DNA from: Diorhabda sublineata
Lineage: Eukaryota; Arthropoda; Insecta; Coleoptera; Chrysomelidae
NCBI RefSeq assembly: GCF_026230105.1
Contig: NC_079476.1
Span: forward strand, 28,076,559 to 28,140,558
Reading direction: 5' to 3'
DNA: 64,000 nucleotides
Both the position numbers and the translations under genes were made by a program. Positions 43,980-57,021 of this stretch are shown here, one piece after another. A model generated the notes under the pieces. It saw only the letters and a list, made by a program, of their open reading frames with translations, ran no database searches and had not been told where the DNA came from. Positions within the stretch are counted from its first letter, which is position 1. Every line of letters begins with the position of its first letter.

Positions 43980-46900
43980 TTAACACTGAGTCAATGTCTG
44001 ATTTTATTCTACAGGGTTAAATATATTTAGTTTGGTTTAAATGAATATTGATATTTAATAAGCGATAAATACTAGTGTATATTGTTGGTGTACAGAATAT
44101 TCCAATAAACGTGCCAAAATAAATTTAGGTGAAAAATGTTGATAACGCTATCTATTTACAACGTACAGGATCTTTTCTACGATTACATCTAATTACTAGC
44201 AATATTATAGTGAAATTTTGTACAAATATGATTTGAAGCTCACAAATCACAAGAGTTTCTTTTTATATGTGGTCTTATGGATTATTGAGTACGATATTAG
44301 GTAGACATATATAGAAAATAAATCACCACTTATGAAATAATTAAACAAGGTATGAGAAGTATAAAATGCACAAAGTTATTGCAACTAAAAGACCAAATTC
44401 TCCAAGGGGGTGAATATCAGCAGATTATATTATATATCGGAAGTTTTATGTTACAGTTTCCGTCAGATTGCTTTTTGATGTTCACAGAATAAGCTGAAAT
44501 ATTCTTAAAAATCGAAATCATTAGAAAAATATTGTCATTGAAATTGATGTAGTAAATACGGCAAAGGTATAGATTTATTTCTTGAGCTTATTAGCAGTAT
44601 CTGTTTTTGTCAACTTGATAGCAGAGTTGTTAATGAAATCATACTGCCACAAGGAGTATCCGTACACTTTGTTATATTTAGTAATACTGCCTTAAAAATT
44701 AGATTACATTGATTTTACTACGTAGTTAAAAAAATTGCGTTATTTTTGTATTTTGATAATGCTGTAGAACTGAATATTTTCTTGAAAACCACGGTGAATT
44801 GCGATTTTTTTATCCTACTATGTTTATTATAATAAATTTCAATTAGTTTTGCCTAACATTATTGCCGAAAAATAGTGTGTATTTTTTCAAACCCGATAGT
44901 ACTATTACGAAAAAGTTATATATAATATACAGTTAAGTCAATTAACTGTATGTATGTGTAGTTTTTTTGCTGTGGCATTGGGAGATACTCGCTCAGTAGC
45001 TGATTTATTATCTCACTTCTTCCAGAAAGTTAAAAATATGAGATGACCCACCTGCAAAAGATCTTTGTTCTTTAGTACATGCGCCACCAGTTGTGCTCTG
45101 GTTCTCGGTATTATCTGTCACTAGATAGAGGTAGAGGTTTCGTCAACTTCAAGCGGAATCTACACGTTGCATTCTCTGCTAAAACTACCCTCTTCCTCAA
45201 GAACTACTGTGTGTTAACACACTTGGAATAAATTTTAAATGTTAATACCATATGTTTATTGCTCTTTCGAATAAAAATTTTTTTCATTAAAATTTACGTT
45301 TTCGGTATTTTTATTCATTTTAAACTTTATTGGGCCAAACACATAAAAACAATGAAATATGAACCAATAAACAAGATTCTATCGTATATCTATACACTTT
45401 TTTTACCAAACAATAACAATACAATTTCGAAATCCACTCCAACAACGATCATATAAATGCTATATTCACCAGCCGATTCAAAGAGATCTGTCTCAGTCAT
45501 TGTCACCAACAATTTTGATATAATTACAGCTCACAACTATATGGGATTTATGAATGAAACATTTCGTCCCTTGTAACTTTATACACTCGATCTATGACAA
45601 ATACTTAACAATTTGCACAAAAGTAAATAACATAAAGTACTTTTTACGCACTGGTGACTAATAAAAATGGAGATAATCGGTTGCATATTTGTTGAATTTC
45701 TTTTTATACTCGGTACGAATAGTACGAATGAAGAAAATAAAGTCTGATAACATGTTCATAAATTCTTTTCCGTGTGACATTATATCATCAAAATATTTAC
45801 GGCAAGCCTTCTTATAAACAACACTATATTTACTTTGTTACTTGCAAATATATTTCATTAACATAGCTTTCTACTTTTTGGAGGAATAAATTAGAATCAC
45901 TTATCGAGTTATATAAATGAATAATGGGTTTCCCATACTACTCACCGTGTTATCTTGGACTCCACAGATATCATTAGCACTCATAATTCGAATATACAAT
46001 TATATAATGTCAATTTGTCAATACTCTGTAAAGCTTGAAAAATACTTACATATGCGAGAAATATTCTTCAAATGAAGACATCATTTTAATTAAACATATC
46101 AAAAATCGATTACAGTTTCTCTTTTAACCCTACCCTTTCATTCTTATTATATACACATATGTGGAAATTTGTCTTTTCATAATACTCAATTTGCTGTGAA
46201 CATTTATTATAAGCATAATTTGTAATGCAAAAAAATCTATGAACAATTTTATTGCATCTTAGTTTGTCGCCATCCCGTCATATAAAAATACAGTAGCTGA
46301 ATAGAGTATCAGGAATACAACACGAAGAGATCTGGATATTTCCGAGAATAGAGAAACAAACTAAATTATATATCTTCACTAACTGTCAAGATTTCAACAT
46401 ACGCTAAAGAAATCTAGGATGTGACCTAGTGAAAGAGTCTTGCTGGAAATAAAACGACTAAGTATTGAAAGATTTTTCAATTTTAGAGAAACTCCATGAG
46501 CTAGGGCGGAGGCCATTAGGAGATCTGTGAAGGAATTCCATTTTCAAAGTCTCCCCATTCTTAGTAATACATTCGAGTAGTTCGAGTGGGCTTGCCGTGT
46601 ATTGATCTGTGGATATGGATCTTAAACTTTTGCAGTATCTTGCTAAATATTCCGCCTCAACATATTTTCATACAAGACGAGGTCAAATATCCAGTGGAAA
46701 AATTGATACGTAATCAACATAAGCTAGACACCTAGGGTAGACTTTCGGAAGTTAATGACCCTTACAAACTGAAACAGCCTAGGTAGCACAAATGAGTCTG
46801 AGGATGTAGGAACAGAAATAGAGTCATCAAAGCCAGCAGTCAGATTAATGCAGAAGCTAAAATTAAGGAACTAAATGGAACCATGAAATATATTCAATAA

Positions 46901-48040
46901 TTGTTATCTTCACAAATAGCCATGCAGATCTGAATTCTATAGAGATCAAATGTATTACAGTAACTCAACATCCTTAGAACACATACACAAGCAGGTTAGA
47001 GTTGATCTCTAAAGAATTGAGTATATTTAGATCTGCTTGGCCTAGATACGCTGATATACGCAGGACATAAGGGCCCGTCATAATAGTTAAGTTTAATTTT
47101 GTTTCAAACAAAGGGATCAGTCTCTTGCCTTTTTCAATTTCAATCAGATTAATGTTTTCATCTAATCAGCCTTAAATTGAAAGTAGCCCTACACGTTCAA
47201 ATAAATATCTAGATATAAAAGTAAAAGTAAAAAAATCGGTTCACGAAACAGAGAAAAGACAATCCATCAGTTAAGAAATATCTCGAAAATTTATTGATAA
47301 TCAACTGAATAATTGAATTTACATCCTATTAAAATGAGCAAGTTATATTTAATAACTTGAAGGAAGTTCGAAATACCAGAGATACTAGTATAAGAGTTCT
47401 ATACTCTACATTAAATCAAAAAATAATGGTAACCAATTTGAGGTGATAAAATGATTCAGGATGATACGCAATGAATATTGATGTATTATAAAATTTTGAA
47501 GAAGACGAAAGAAATCATTAATGAACTAAGGTTTGAGCCGTCTGTTGCCATCTACCATTCGAGAAAAATTCTCAACAACAAAGCACCAAAAAATTTATCC
47601 AGAGTAGAAAGTTAATTCAAAATCAATTCTAAACGTTACAAAGTGATGTTCAGAGATGAGAAAGTACAAGCAACCATAAAAAAGATACCTAGATAATTAG
47701 ATTATGAATAGTATAGCTCATCTCATATTCAGTATTTGTTTTCTTTATTCGACTAAATATTTCAATACCTTAGAGCTAAAGTTGAAAAATGATGTTAAGA
47801 ATTAGTACAATAATATTTTTGCCTACTATCAGTAAAAGAAATTAACGAATTCAAAATATTTATAAGGAAATAGAAATTCAATCACATTGTTTAAAAAACG
47901 GTTTTATATGAGTAGTTGCAATCTAGAGTATAGTAAGGCAATTGAAATGAAATATTTGAGAAAAAAACAGTGGATAAAGTATTTTAAAATCAGATAATAA
48001 GACTCGAGATGAGCAAACTTTGATAATAAATAAAATAAAC
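43980..48040. other. AT-rich stretch without a recognised gene
   Basis: The part 46440-47150 is a little less AT-rich and looks transposon-like but gives only broken short frames with no recognised motif. Nothing else was seen. Confidence 0.35.
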
Positions 48041-48043
48041 AGT

Positions 48044-48049
48044 TTTATT
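48044..48049 (-). terminator. Poly(A) signal AATAAA
   Basis: AATAAA on the minus strand (TTAATAAAACTG) lies about 80 bases past the stop at 48129, a normal distance for a 3' UTR of the exon next to it. Confidence 0.5.
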
Positions 48050-48128
48050 AATGTGCACATAAAATAGATTCAACCAGCAAACATAACATTTATAAGAAGC
48101 AAATATTATAATTTTTTATATTATTATT

Positions 48129-48435
48129 CTAGCACTTCTTGTTTCTTGAAACATACATCTTATCCATAGTACCCAAATATTCATACTCTGGTAGACCATT
48201 TTCTAAATAGTTTTTCATTTGTAACCAAGATTCCCATATAATTCTTGCTCGCATTTCTTGAAAAAAGTTAGGAAATAAAAAAGCTCGACACGGCAAATGT
48301 AAAGAATATTTTGAATAATGGAGGTTTTTCACGAATTGAAAAGCACTCGGGAAAACCATCAAAGTCCATTTTGTGTCAAATTTATTTGTATACTCAATAT
48401 TTCCCCTTTTAAAAAGATGCACATTTTGGTACCTG
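48129..48435 (-). CDS. Terminal exon of an unrecognised host gene
   Basis: Directly after the acceptor TTTTGTTCAG the frame YQNVHLFKRGNIEYTNKF, DTKWTLMVFPSAFQFVKNLH, YSKYSLHLPCRAFLFPNFFQ, EMRARIIWESWLQMKNYLEN, GLPEYEYLGTMDKMYVSRNK continues to TAG. The intron would be in phase 2. All twenty amino-acid types are used in a globular-protein manner, with Trp, Cys and Met, unlike chance frames in AT-rich DNA. No stop or frameshift is seen and a poly(A) signal follows. Upstream exons on the minus strand were not identified; the interval to about 52 kb shows no clear candidate. No family was recognised. Confidence 0.5.
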
Positions 48436-48439
48436 AACA

Positions 48440-51400
48440 AAAGGTGATATCCATTGTAGTCACAAACAAAAATGTATTTTTGAATATATGAAAAACAATG
48501 GAAGTAACAACAGAAATGATTAATAGAAAATTATTGTTAAGGTAACAACTGATATGACATTTGGTTTTCAAATTTAGAAAAAAAAATTCCATTAAAATAT
48601 TGATGTAGGTTTTGTAATGAAATAAATTATTTCACATCTTACATGGAAAACGCACTAAAGTATTTTCTTGATAACACTAAATTAGTACAGTCCACATAAT
48701 GGCGTATCAATTATACCAAGGGAATTTGCTCTCACTTTAAAATTACCGGAGTGAATTTAAAAGAAAGTTCGCTATAAACTTAGTTTTATTAGCTTCCCAT
48801 TCCACTCTCTTAGTGTCCTAAACGAAAGCTAAGCCGAATGTTTTTGAACGAACAAACAACTAATGTAATATATCCTGACGACTTCGTCAAACGGGCAGAA
48901 TTTTGAAATTATGGCAAATAGAAACAAAAATAGTTTTTTGACAAACTTAACTTTTTGGATATGTATTATGACAATTTTTTCTACATATAATAGAATATAT
49001 TTTAAGGACAACATTGAAAATTATAATTTTTGCGGACTAAACGTACACTTCCTCGTTTTTCTTTTGATACCGATCGATTTAGGTTCTAACAAGGAAGGTA
49101 CTCATAGACTGGAATGGGAATCCAGTGGATAGATGAGACAAGCGGCTCCATTAATATTTGCTCCAGTAAATTGGAATTCAGCAGGTTAATGAGGTAATAT
49201 TGAAATTCTTATCCTCTTTACAGTAAAACCAGTATTTGACAGGAAGTATCATAACATGATAGTAATACTAAGGAAAATATCATAAAACTTTTGCTAATAT
49301 CTGATTTTTGCAGTGTCTTGTATTAGTTTTATCAGTATTGATGATAGACACTCATGATTTCAAGGAAATATTATATATAATTGATAAATTTCAATAAACC
49401 GTCGGAACTGACATTTGCTTTCTAATCATCAATCTAATATCCAAATTCATTCAATTCATACTTAATAAATGCACAGATAATTGCTAATTACTATACTCAA
49501 AAATTATCAAGAATTACATCAGATTTTAGAGAATATATTTGGATGAATAAAAATTTATTCCAAGGGCGTTTTCATCCAATATTTCAAGAAGTAGCATAAT
49601 CCATCTATAAGACTATTATCAATAATCTGACTGTAAAACTCAATTCAAGACCAATCTTCGGGCGTGAATCAATCTTATATAATCAGCGTTCGTAAAATTT
49701 TTAAAATCCATTTTGTCGAGGTCTTTGCTCTATGGACAAAATAATTTTTCGGTTCTCTGTTTTAACACAATCTAAACAAACAAATATATTTGAAAAACCA
49801 CATATAAAACAATCTCATCTTGAACATAGTGTGTACTGCAAATATTATGTAAGATATTTTTTATCTAATGAAAATTACAAGAGAATTAACAACACCGTAT
49901 TTTGGCTACAAAAAATATACGGAACTATTAAAAAATATAGTTTATGTTTTTAAACCGTTGTGATTTATTGATTGATATAGTTAGATTCCGAGTTAGCTTC
50001 GTAGAGAAATAAAATTATTCTCGTCTCGTCTCGCTTTTCCGAAACCAGACGAGACGTTTTGGAGAATATTGTGGACGACATCAAATCCATATCGTTTTAG
50101 TTCTGGTTAAATTTTTTCATTATTTCACAAAATATGATATCCGGTGATCTTCTGTGAAATATTTTATTGCAAATTTTAAACACCTAAGGGACAGAAAATA
50201 TTATATTCATATTTTTAACTGTTATCTGTTGATCATATTTATACTAAACTAGAGAGGAATAAACGTGGACACTGTAATAAGGGTTTCTAAGAAGCAAAAT
50301 TTTCTACCTAGAAGATCCTCTTATGTACTACAGACTTATATACGACGCTTCCTTTTTGATCACATAGAACAATTAAATATGGAGAGTATAATATTAAATA
50401 AAATCATCATTTAGAGCTAGGCAAAACGAAATGACACAACATGTTCAAGTACTAGGTACTTAATTTTTTTAATTCTTTTTCAATGAGTGAAATAATACTA
50501 AATTAGAATTTCTGAAGCCGTTGGTGAAGTTTATACTTAATATATTGTTTACTGCTACTACAGTAACAATCCACGATTACACTATTAAACTGTCTGATGC
50601 GCGTTTCGATAACAAAGATTTATTTTAGATTTATATACTCAGGTTGTAACATTTTTTCATGGATAATCTAGGGTCGGAACTTAATTCTGTTTGTGTGAAT
50701 CATAAATCTATCGAGACATAAATTATTTGACATTATATCAATCTTATTTAACTTAGTATCTACCTTTTTTTATTTCATAGAATGATCTCTTTTGATAACC
50801 CTTTAAAGACTTCTTATCATTATTATTTGCATATTTTTAGATCAGATATAAAATAACTACAAAATATTTTATTGAAATCTTCACGCGACAATAAAAACCA
50901 CACACAACCCTTGTGTTGTATATAAAAAATATTAAAAATTAATCAATGAACTGTTCGAAAAGATTTGAAAACTGGAAAAAAAATCAACGATTTTTTTTCG
51001 TTAACTAAGTATGGGTGCAAAATATAAGGTCAGGCAAAAGTATTTTTTTGCTTTTAGTGAATAATAATCGTGTATGAGGATTTATTCAACTAAGTTAGAA
51101 GTACTTTCGGTCTGTGAAGAAATGTGTTATCGAAATATACGTTTAATAGTGGAATTGTGAATGTTGATGCAGAAGCAGTAAAGAGTATGTTGAAAAATAA
51201 GTGATAATAGTATATTATTCAACTTACCTGCGCTAGTTATGACATACAGTTCCCCAGTATTATGCGACATAATAATGCCACAATACTATGCGTCTATTAC
51301 AATAAATATTAAGAGATAAGTACAAATACAAAATTTATTCACAAATTTTCATAGTTACCTTTAAAAAAGCAAAAAACTTTTAGTTGTAATTATTCATTCG

Positions 51401-52600
51401 ATATATCAATAAAATTAGTTGTGGCGTTTGAACAGCCAGTAAACCGAATATGTGGAACTACTTCACGCACGTTCATTATTTCTTTTTATTTTTGTTCCAT
51501 ATATGTTGTTGATGTATATAGGTGGAGGACTTGTCGAACTGAAAATTCTATTTGCAGTATCTAAATCATTATTCTTGAAATCATCAACGTTTTCCTCAAC
51601 TATAGTAGTTGATTATCAACCGCTACGCCGCTTCAGTGCAGTATTATTTCCGTCAGCATCTACTAATGAAGTTTTTGACGACAGATGAAAGCAATGCATT
51701 GTATATAGACTATAAGTAATTTTAAAAATATATCTTCTCTTTTTGCTTCAAGCTTATTGGTAGGATGAATATATTTCTAAGCTATAATATAAGAATTCTC
51801 CAAATAGTGAATTAGTGAATTTTAGAATTGGGAAAAAAAAAGATCCATGATTTGCTAAATATATAATTTGCATAGCATGGAAATTTGATTCACGACAAGC
51901 TCCCATAATATCCATTATCAAACTACCTAAACTAAATTGTGTAAATGACTATATGATATCAAATGATTAAAAGATATGCAATATCTGTGACTTTACATAA
52001 TTCTAATCATAAGCTTCATTCATATCATTAATATTCTGTCTTTTTAGTTACATGTTTCTCCAATCGACGTTCAATAAACTCACATATTCATCATCATTTA
52101 GCTCATCTGAGTTCTCTGCTGAACATAAGTTTCCCGTAATTGATTCCATCTGTAACAGTTTCTATGCGGCTTTCAGCCAACTAGATTATATTCTCTCAAT
52201 ATTATTGTTGGAACATCTCGTTGCTGGAGTTCCCTGCTACGGTGTGCGTCTCCACTCCAAAATATTTTTTGCTCAGCGTCAATTCACAAAACTAGCCAGT
52301 TAAGTAAGAAACGTACGACATTTAAATAATTCCCTGAGGTTGCTGTTTACTTCGGATGATGTTATATATTTAGTGTTAAGTCCGCTGAAATACGCCAAAT
52401 GTACATTTTTTGTGAAAGATGACTTCCTACTGTACCAATCGTGAAAGTTTTCAGCGCAAAACTCAAAATAATTTGGTATCAACTCAATTTCAAAACGTGA
52501 AAGTAACAGATATATTTTTCATTAATTTGGAAAGAAATCGTGACTTAATATTTTAAAATTTTTTCGTGAACTTCAAAAGATTAAATTAGAATATTTTTAG
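48440..52600. other. AT-rich stretch, no gene recognised
   Basis: Any upstream exons of the 48.1-kb terminal exon should lie here or beyond. Weak frames: 51452-51688, whose minus-strand reading includes SSTSPPPIYINNIYGTKI, slightly like LINE gag PPPIYV motifs, and 52052-52303, whose minus-strand reading has SDELNDDEYVSLLNVDWRN. Neither is firm. A CGTCTC inverted repeat is at 50015-50068. Confidence 0.35.
50015..50068. repeat. CGTCTC-rich inverted repeat
   Basis: ATTCTCGTCTCGTCTCG is followed after the loop CTTTTCCGAAACC by AGACGAGACG...GGAGAAT, so that CGTCTCG pairs with CGAGACG and the outer ATTCTC with GAGAAT. It is CpG-rich against an A/T background. Confidence 0.5.
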
Positions 52601-52614
52601 ACCGAAAATTATAT

Positions 52615-52770
52615 AACTCACAACGCGTTGTGGACTTGGTAATATACTCAGTTCGCATTGTGAGTGAATTTATTCGCATTATTTCGACAAATGAGTGAAG
52701 CGTATTCCATACAACGCGTTTTGAGCAAATTATTAAAAAATTGATTTTTTTTCAACGCGCAGTATAGTTA
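52615..52770. repeat. CAACGCG palindrome cluster
   Basis: CACAACGCGTTGTG at about 52620-52633 is a perfect 14-base palindrome. ACAACGCGTT recurs at about 52722 and CAACGCG at about 52758. The core is shared with the 16-base palindrome at 303-318. No ORF is present. Confidence 0.45.
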
Positions 52771-53304
52771 ATAATATCTTGAGTGATATTAACATATTTT
52801 TTATTTAATTCATGTTCCATGCCAAAAAACGCAGATATGAATATGAATTTATTTGAGATTCATTTAACAGCAATAATTGACTAGTCTTACCATTTATTTT
52901 TCATGTTCAGTATTTATATGAGCCCTATGGATAATATCGAAGAACTTTTTAATGAGGATATGAAATTTAATATTGTCCGTATATATTTTAGCTATTAATT
53001 TTTCCTCTTGTCTAATATTTTGCATATCATATTTCTATTGTTTAGATGAGACAGTGTGCCTCCTGATTCTTGTGAACTTTGTGCTTGTTCAACTTCTTTT
53101 ATCAATAATTTATAGTCGCCTCTCAAAAAAGTATAGATCCATTATCAATCTCTACATGAAGTTTATTCAAACCAGCCTCAAATTTTTCTCACATATCTTC
53201 CATATTTTCATCGAATTACGGAAATCACACCAAATAACATAGGCTATGAGGCTTTGCTTTGTGGCTCAATCACATTACCCATAGAGCGACGATCTTGTTC
53301 ATTC

Positions 53305-53574
53305 TTAATCATCAATTTGTCCTGCGGGATTTGCTAATTTGCCCAAAACTAGTTGTGAGTACGTTATGCGTATAAATTTCGATCTTTGTCCGAATCCACC
53401 AATTGAGTACAACATATATACTTCGACAAATAAAGGAATATCAGATATCCACAATAATACAAGGGTTTTCTGAAAATATTTTGAACAAACAAAGAAACAA
53501 GATATTTTTTTCACACCGTTCATAGTGTTCAACTCCTCTTCCATTTGTGAAGCCATATTGCTTCTAAAAAACAA
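53305..53574 (-). CDS. Unrecognised ORF after a good splice acceptor
   Basis: On the minus strand the acceptor ATTTGTTTTTTAG (just above 53570) is followed by AAGCA and ATGGCTTCACAAATGGAAGA, opening a frame MASQMEEELNTMNGVKK and then IPLFVEVYMLYSIGGFG, QRSKFIRITYSQLVLGKLAN, PAGQIDD to TAA at 53305. A short internal intron is possible (GTGAAAAAAA to TATTTTCAG, about 45 bases), keeping the frame. Another coding-like piece follows in a different frame (LRGDYKLLIKEVEQAQSSQE near 53110), so the locus may be a decaying gene or transposon. No family was recognised. Confidence 0.3.
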   Translation of the reverse strand: MFFRSNMASQMEEELNTMNGVKKISCFFVCSKYFQKTLVLLWISDIPLFVEVYMLYSIGGFGQRSKFIRITYSQLVLGKLANPAGQIDD

Positions 53575-53599
53575 ATATTCAATGACAGCTCGATACTCA

Positions 53600-56095
53600 A
53601 CTTTTCACATTTTCATAGAAATATTCACAACTCACTTATTCGATTGTCAAACAATAGCTAAGCTTCAAACATTGTTGAAATTTTAATAATTTTTTAGACA
53701 TTGTGTAGTGGCTTATTCTATATTAAGAAGAAAACCAACTTCAATTTCAAAATATTATATTTTGTTTGCAGATTTATATGAATAATGCCACAAAATTCGA
53801 AATAATCTGAAATATAAATACGTCACATCGCTAAAGTGAGTTTCTTGAATTATGCTCTGTAAATGTGTAAAATGTGCTAATTTTTTACGTGTAGGAAAAA
53901 AACAGAATATACCTGAAATGTGCGTGGGTTGATTGACTGAGACGGAGAATTGATGTAGAACATTACAAAGGCAGGTAAGATTGCCATGAAAATAAATGTG
54001 TGGAATAATTTAATGTTTCTCAACAGAAACGTTACGATGTAATTCCACAATCGATAATTAATAGGATTCGTTATTATATTGATATACTAATTACAACGTA
54101 TTTTCAAGAATATTTTCTCTTTAATCCATTTTGCGGATAAGAGTATAAAATTATGAAATGGAAAACATGTTTTAATAACGACGCCGTAGGATGTCTCTGC
54201 ATGAATTTAATTATTTTTTTATTAAGCTTAGAATCGAATAAGAAAAACTTCCATACTAAAAAAAGTTTTTTAATAGTCTCACATTAAAAAGCAACAATAC
54301 AGAACAATAATATATATGTCAAGCACTCCACGTTTTGCCATTTCAAGTTATATCCACCAAAAATACAATTTACAAAGTATTTTTCATATTAGATTATCAT
54401 GACAAATTTTTTGAATTGGTTAAGTTTTTTACGTATAAAGGAAATACTGACTGAACAGAATAAGAAAAGTATATATTGATTAACATCATCATATTCTAAG
54501 ACTCATATTTTTCTGAAAGTTAAATATTAACTTTGCTTTCCGAGTTAGTCACGACTAGATTTATAACCCAAAACTTCAGCGATTACGCGATAAGTTTCTC
54601 AAAGTATTGTTATATTATGAGACTAACATAACTTCCAAATAGTTTGAGCAATAAATCTAGAAGACACATTATATATAGACCACTTTAAACTGCGAAAAAT
54701 ATATTGTTAAATAAAAAATTTTATTGGCTGTTAATTTCCAAAAGGTTATTGATCAGAAGAATATGTTTCATGGAAGGAATATACAAAGAATATTTCTTTA
54801 TGAAGTCTAACAATCTAAAATGTAACTAAGCAGCTACATTATCGATACATAACAATTTTCTTATATAAACGTTATGGAGGAAATATTATAGTTATATGTT
54901 TTATAAAGAATTTAAATCATCATTTATATCTTCTCTAATATCTAAATAACTGCGCTGAAAAGTATAGGGATGTTCTATTATTTAATTAATTTAGTTAATA
55001 TTCTTAATAGCAGCATTTCGGTTGAGCAGGTAAAACAGATTATGCTGGCAGTTTCAAATTCACATTCCCTACAGTTTTTTCATGAGAGAATCAACAACTA
55101 ATTATGGGATATTGAATCATATTTTGATATTTGACATATCGCTCTGGTTTCAATCATCTGACTCAGATTGTCCTGTATCAGAGAGAGAAAGGGAAATGCT
55201 TCATTGTCAAAAAATTGTTACCATTTGTAGACAAAAGCTTGTAGAATCTAAAAAATAAACATAAAAATAACTAAATAAAGATCAATTATCATCCGCTCCA
55301 TATCGGTCATGATCCCAACTATTCTATTACTTATATCCAATTTTCCTCTGTAATAGATTGCACGGCTTCTTTGATTATAACCTCGCCCTCAATTTTAGCC
55401 CAATTTATTTATATTGAATTTGTATATTCATAATGGTAAGATGACAACCGTGATACGTGATGCACTAATGCGTTTTATAAGTGCAGGTGTTTCTCTACTG
55501 CATTACAAGATTTAACTGATATTAAAGGACAATCTTAATTTATAGCTTTTTTAACCGTTATGAGACATTCATGCAATCTTCTACTGTGATAAGATATATA
55601 AACAATGCAAACCTTTTCATTCAACTTGTCCAATACTTTTTCCAAGTTATCTTCGAAGGCATTCGCCGCAGGTAAACGAAAGGATGTTTTAGTTTGTCCA
55701 AGAGAGCTGCACTGTTATCTACTTATACTTCATGCAAAGTATGACCTACGTTTATCCATGTCTTGACTGAATACTCAATATTTTGAGTCTCAGTTCTGTT
55801 ACCTTTCCTGTCTTCCAACCCCACAAAAACGAAAAATTCACCATTTATAAAAGACACAGGAAAATGCGGCTGACACAGACATCACAAGCAACCGGAAAGC
55901 TGGACGGCAAATTATAGTAATTTATACAGGAAGTGCGGTGAATTTTTATCTTACCATTTATTGACAGCATCTACAACCACGGCCATATCTCGCGGTCTAT
56001 TCCTATTACATTGTTTGGAACAGCACTACGATACTGATGCAAACCTAGCATAAACTATTTCACGGGAGTCATCAATAGTAAATATTTTCAGTGAA
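53600..56095. other. AT-rich stretch, traces of decayed coding sequence
   Basis: Most shows nothing. Around 55660-55870 a minus-strand frame reads FVFVGLEDRKGNRTETQNIE, YSVKTWINVGHTLHEV and NSAALLDKLKHPFV, which looks like old coding sequence, but no family was recognised. Confidence 0.3.
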
Positions 56096-56104
56096 TTTTT
56101 AAAC

Positions 56105-56801
56105 ATGGAAAAAATTGGTCATCGTTGTATGATACAAAACTTTTATTTGAAAGGCCTTACTTTTACTCTGGGTGATACTGCACCTTCGTTATAAACAATA
56201 AAATATTCGTTAGCAGAGCTTAAGCGAGGCCATACGATCTGCGAAAACCAACATCGCTGTGATAGATCAAAGACAGTTTTTCTGCAGGCAAGGTCATGGC
56301 GTCGATTTTATTGAGATGCTCGTGGGATAATTTTCATTGACTACCATAAAAAAGGAAAAACTATCAACAGTGAGTATTTTGCGAGCTTATTGCAGCGTGT
56401 GAGCGAAGAAATCAAGTAAAAACGGCCGCCTTTGGCTAAAAAGAAAGTGTTGTTTCATCAATACAATGCACCAGCTCACACACATCCCTTATTGCAATGA
56501 CCAAAACCAATCAATTAAAGTTTGAATCGCTACCTCATACTCATACTGTTCGCCAGATTTAGCCACCAAATTATTTTCTATTCCCAGACTTGGAAAAATG
56601 GCTCGGTGGTCAAAGATTTTCCAACAATGAAGAGGTGATGATGGTAGTTAATGGCTATTTTGAGGAGTTTGACGATTCTAATTATGAAAATGGTATTGAA
56701 CTTATTGAATATCGCTGAGAAAAGTGTATGGAGCTAAAAGTAGATTACGGTTAAAAATAAATATATTTTTTTTAAATTTTTGTTTTCTTTGTTGGACCAG
56801 G
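56105..56801 (+). pseudogene. Mariner element with an internal deletion
   Basis: The transposase starts at ATG 56105: MEKIGHRCMIQNFYLKGL, then (after a small deletion) TLGDTAPSL, a stop, TIKYSLAELKRGHTICEN, the usual N-terminal DNA-binding part. A large internal deletion follows. The catalytic half resumes near 56315 with DARGIIFIDYHKKGKTINSE (second catalytic Asp), then RPPLAKKKVLFHQYNAPAHT (56426-56485), where the third Asp of HQDNAP is Tyr, and YFLFPDLEKWLGGQRFSNNE (56566-56625), ending near 56716. The right end is TTTGTTGGACCAGG followed by TA, as expected for a mariner terminus and target site. The left terminal repeat was not found. It is dead because of stops, the deletion and the lost Asp. 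Confidence 0.88.
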
Positions 56802-56951
56802 TAATAATTGATTGAAATCAATATTTCTCACTTCAATCGTGAAAGTTAAAAGAAACATTTTAGGCGATAAAATAAAAGACACAGAAACGAAGAAGCTATT
56901 GTAATAAGCTGCGTTGTAGCTTAATCAAACTCGATAACTGAAGTGATCTTC

Positions 56952-56954
<3 letters not shown>

Positions 56955-57018
<64 letters not shown>
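56955..57018. repeat. (AT)n microsatellite
   Basis: About 64 bases of AT dinucleotides, the longest tract in the window. Unlike three of the others it has no recognised PLE tail beside it. Confidence 0.95.

Positions 57019-57019
<1 letters not shown>

Positions 57020-57021
<2 letters not shown>

Noticed and set aside
13553..57018. CRISPR-like array from the repeated AT tracts and tails
   Set aside because: These are eukaryotic microsatellites and retroelement tails, not regularly spaced direct repeats with unique spacers.
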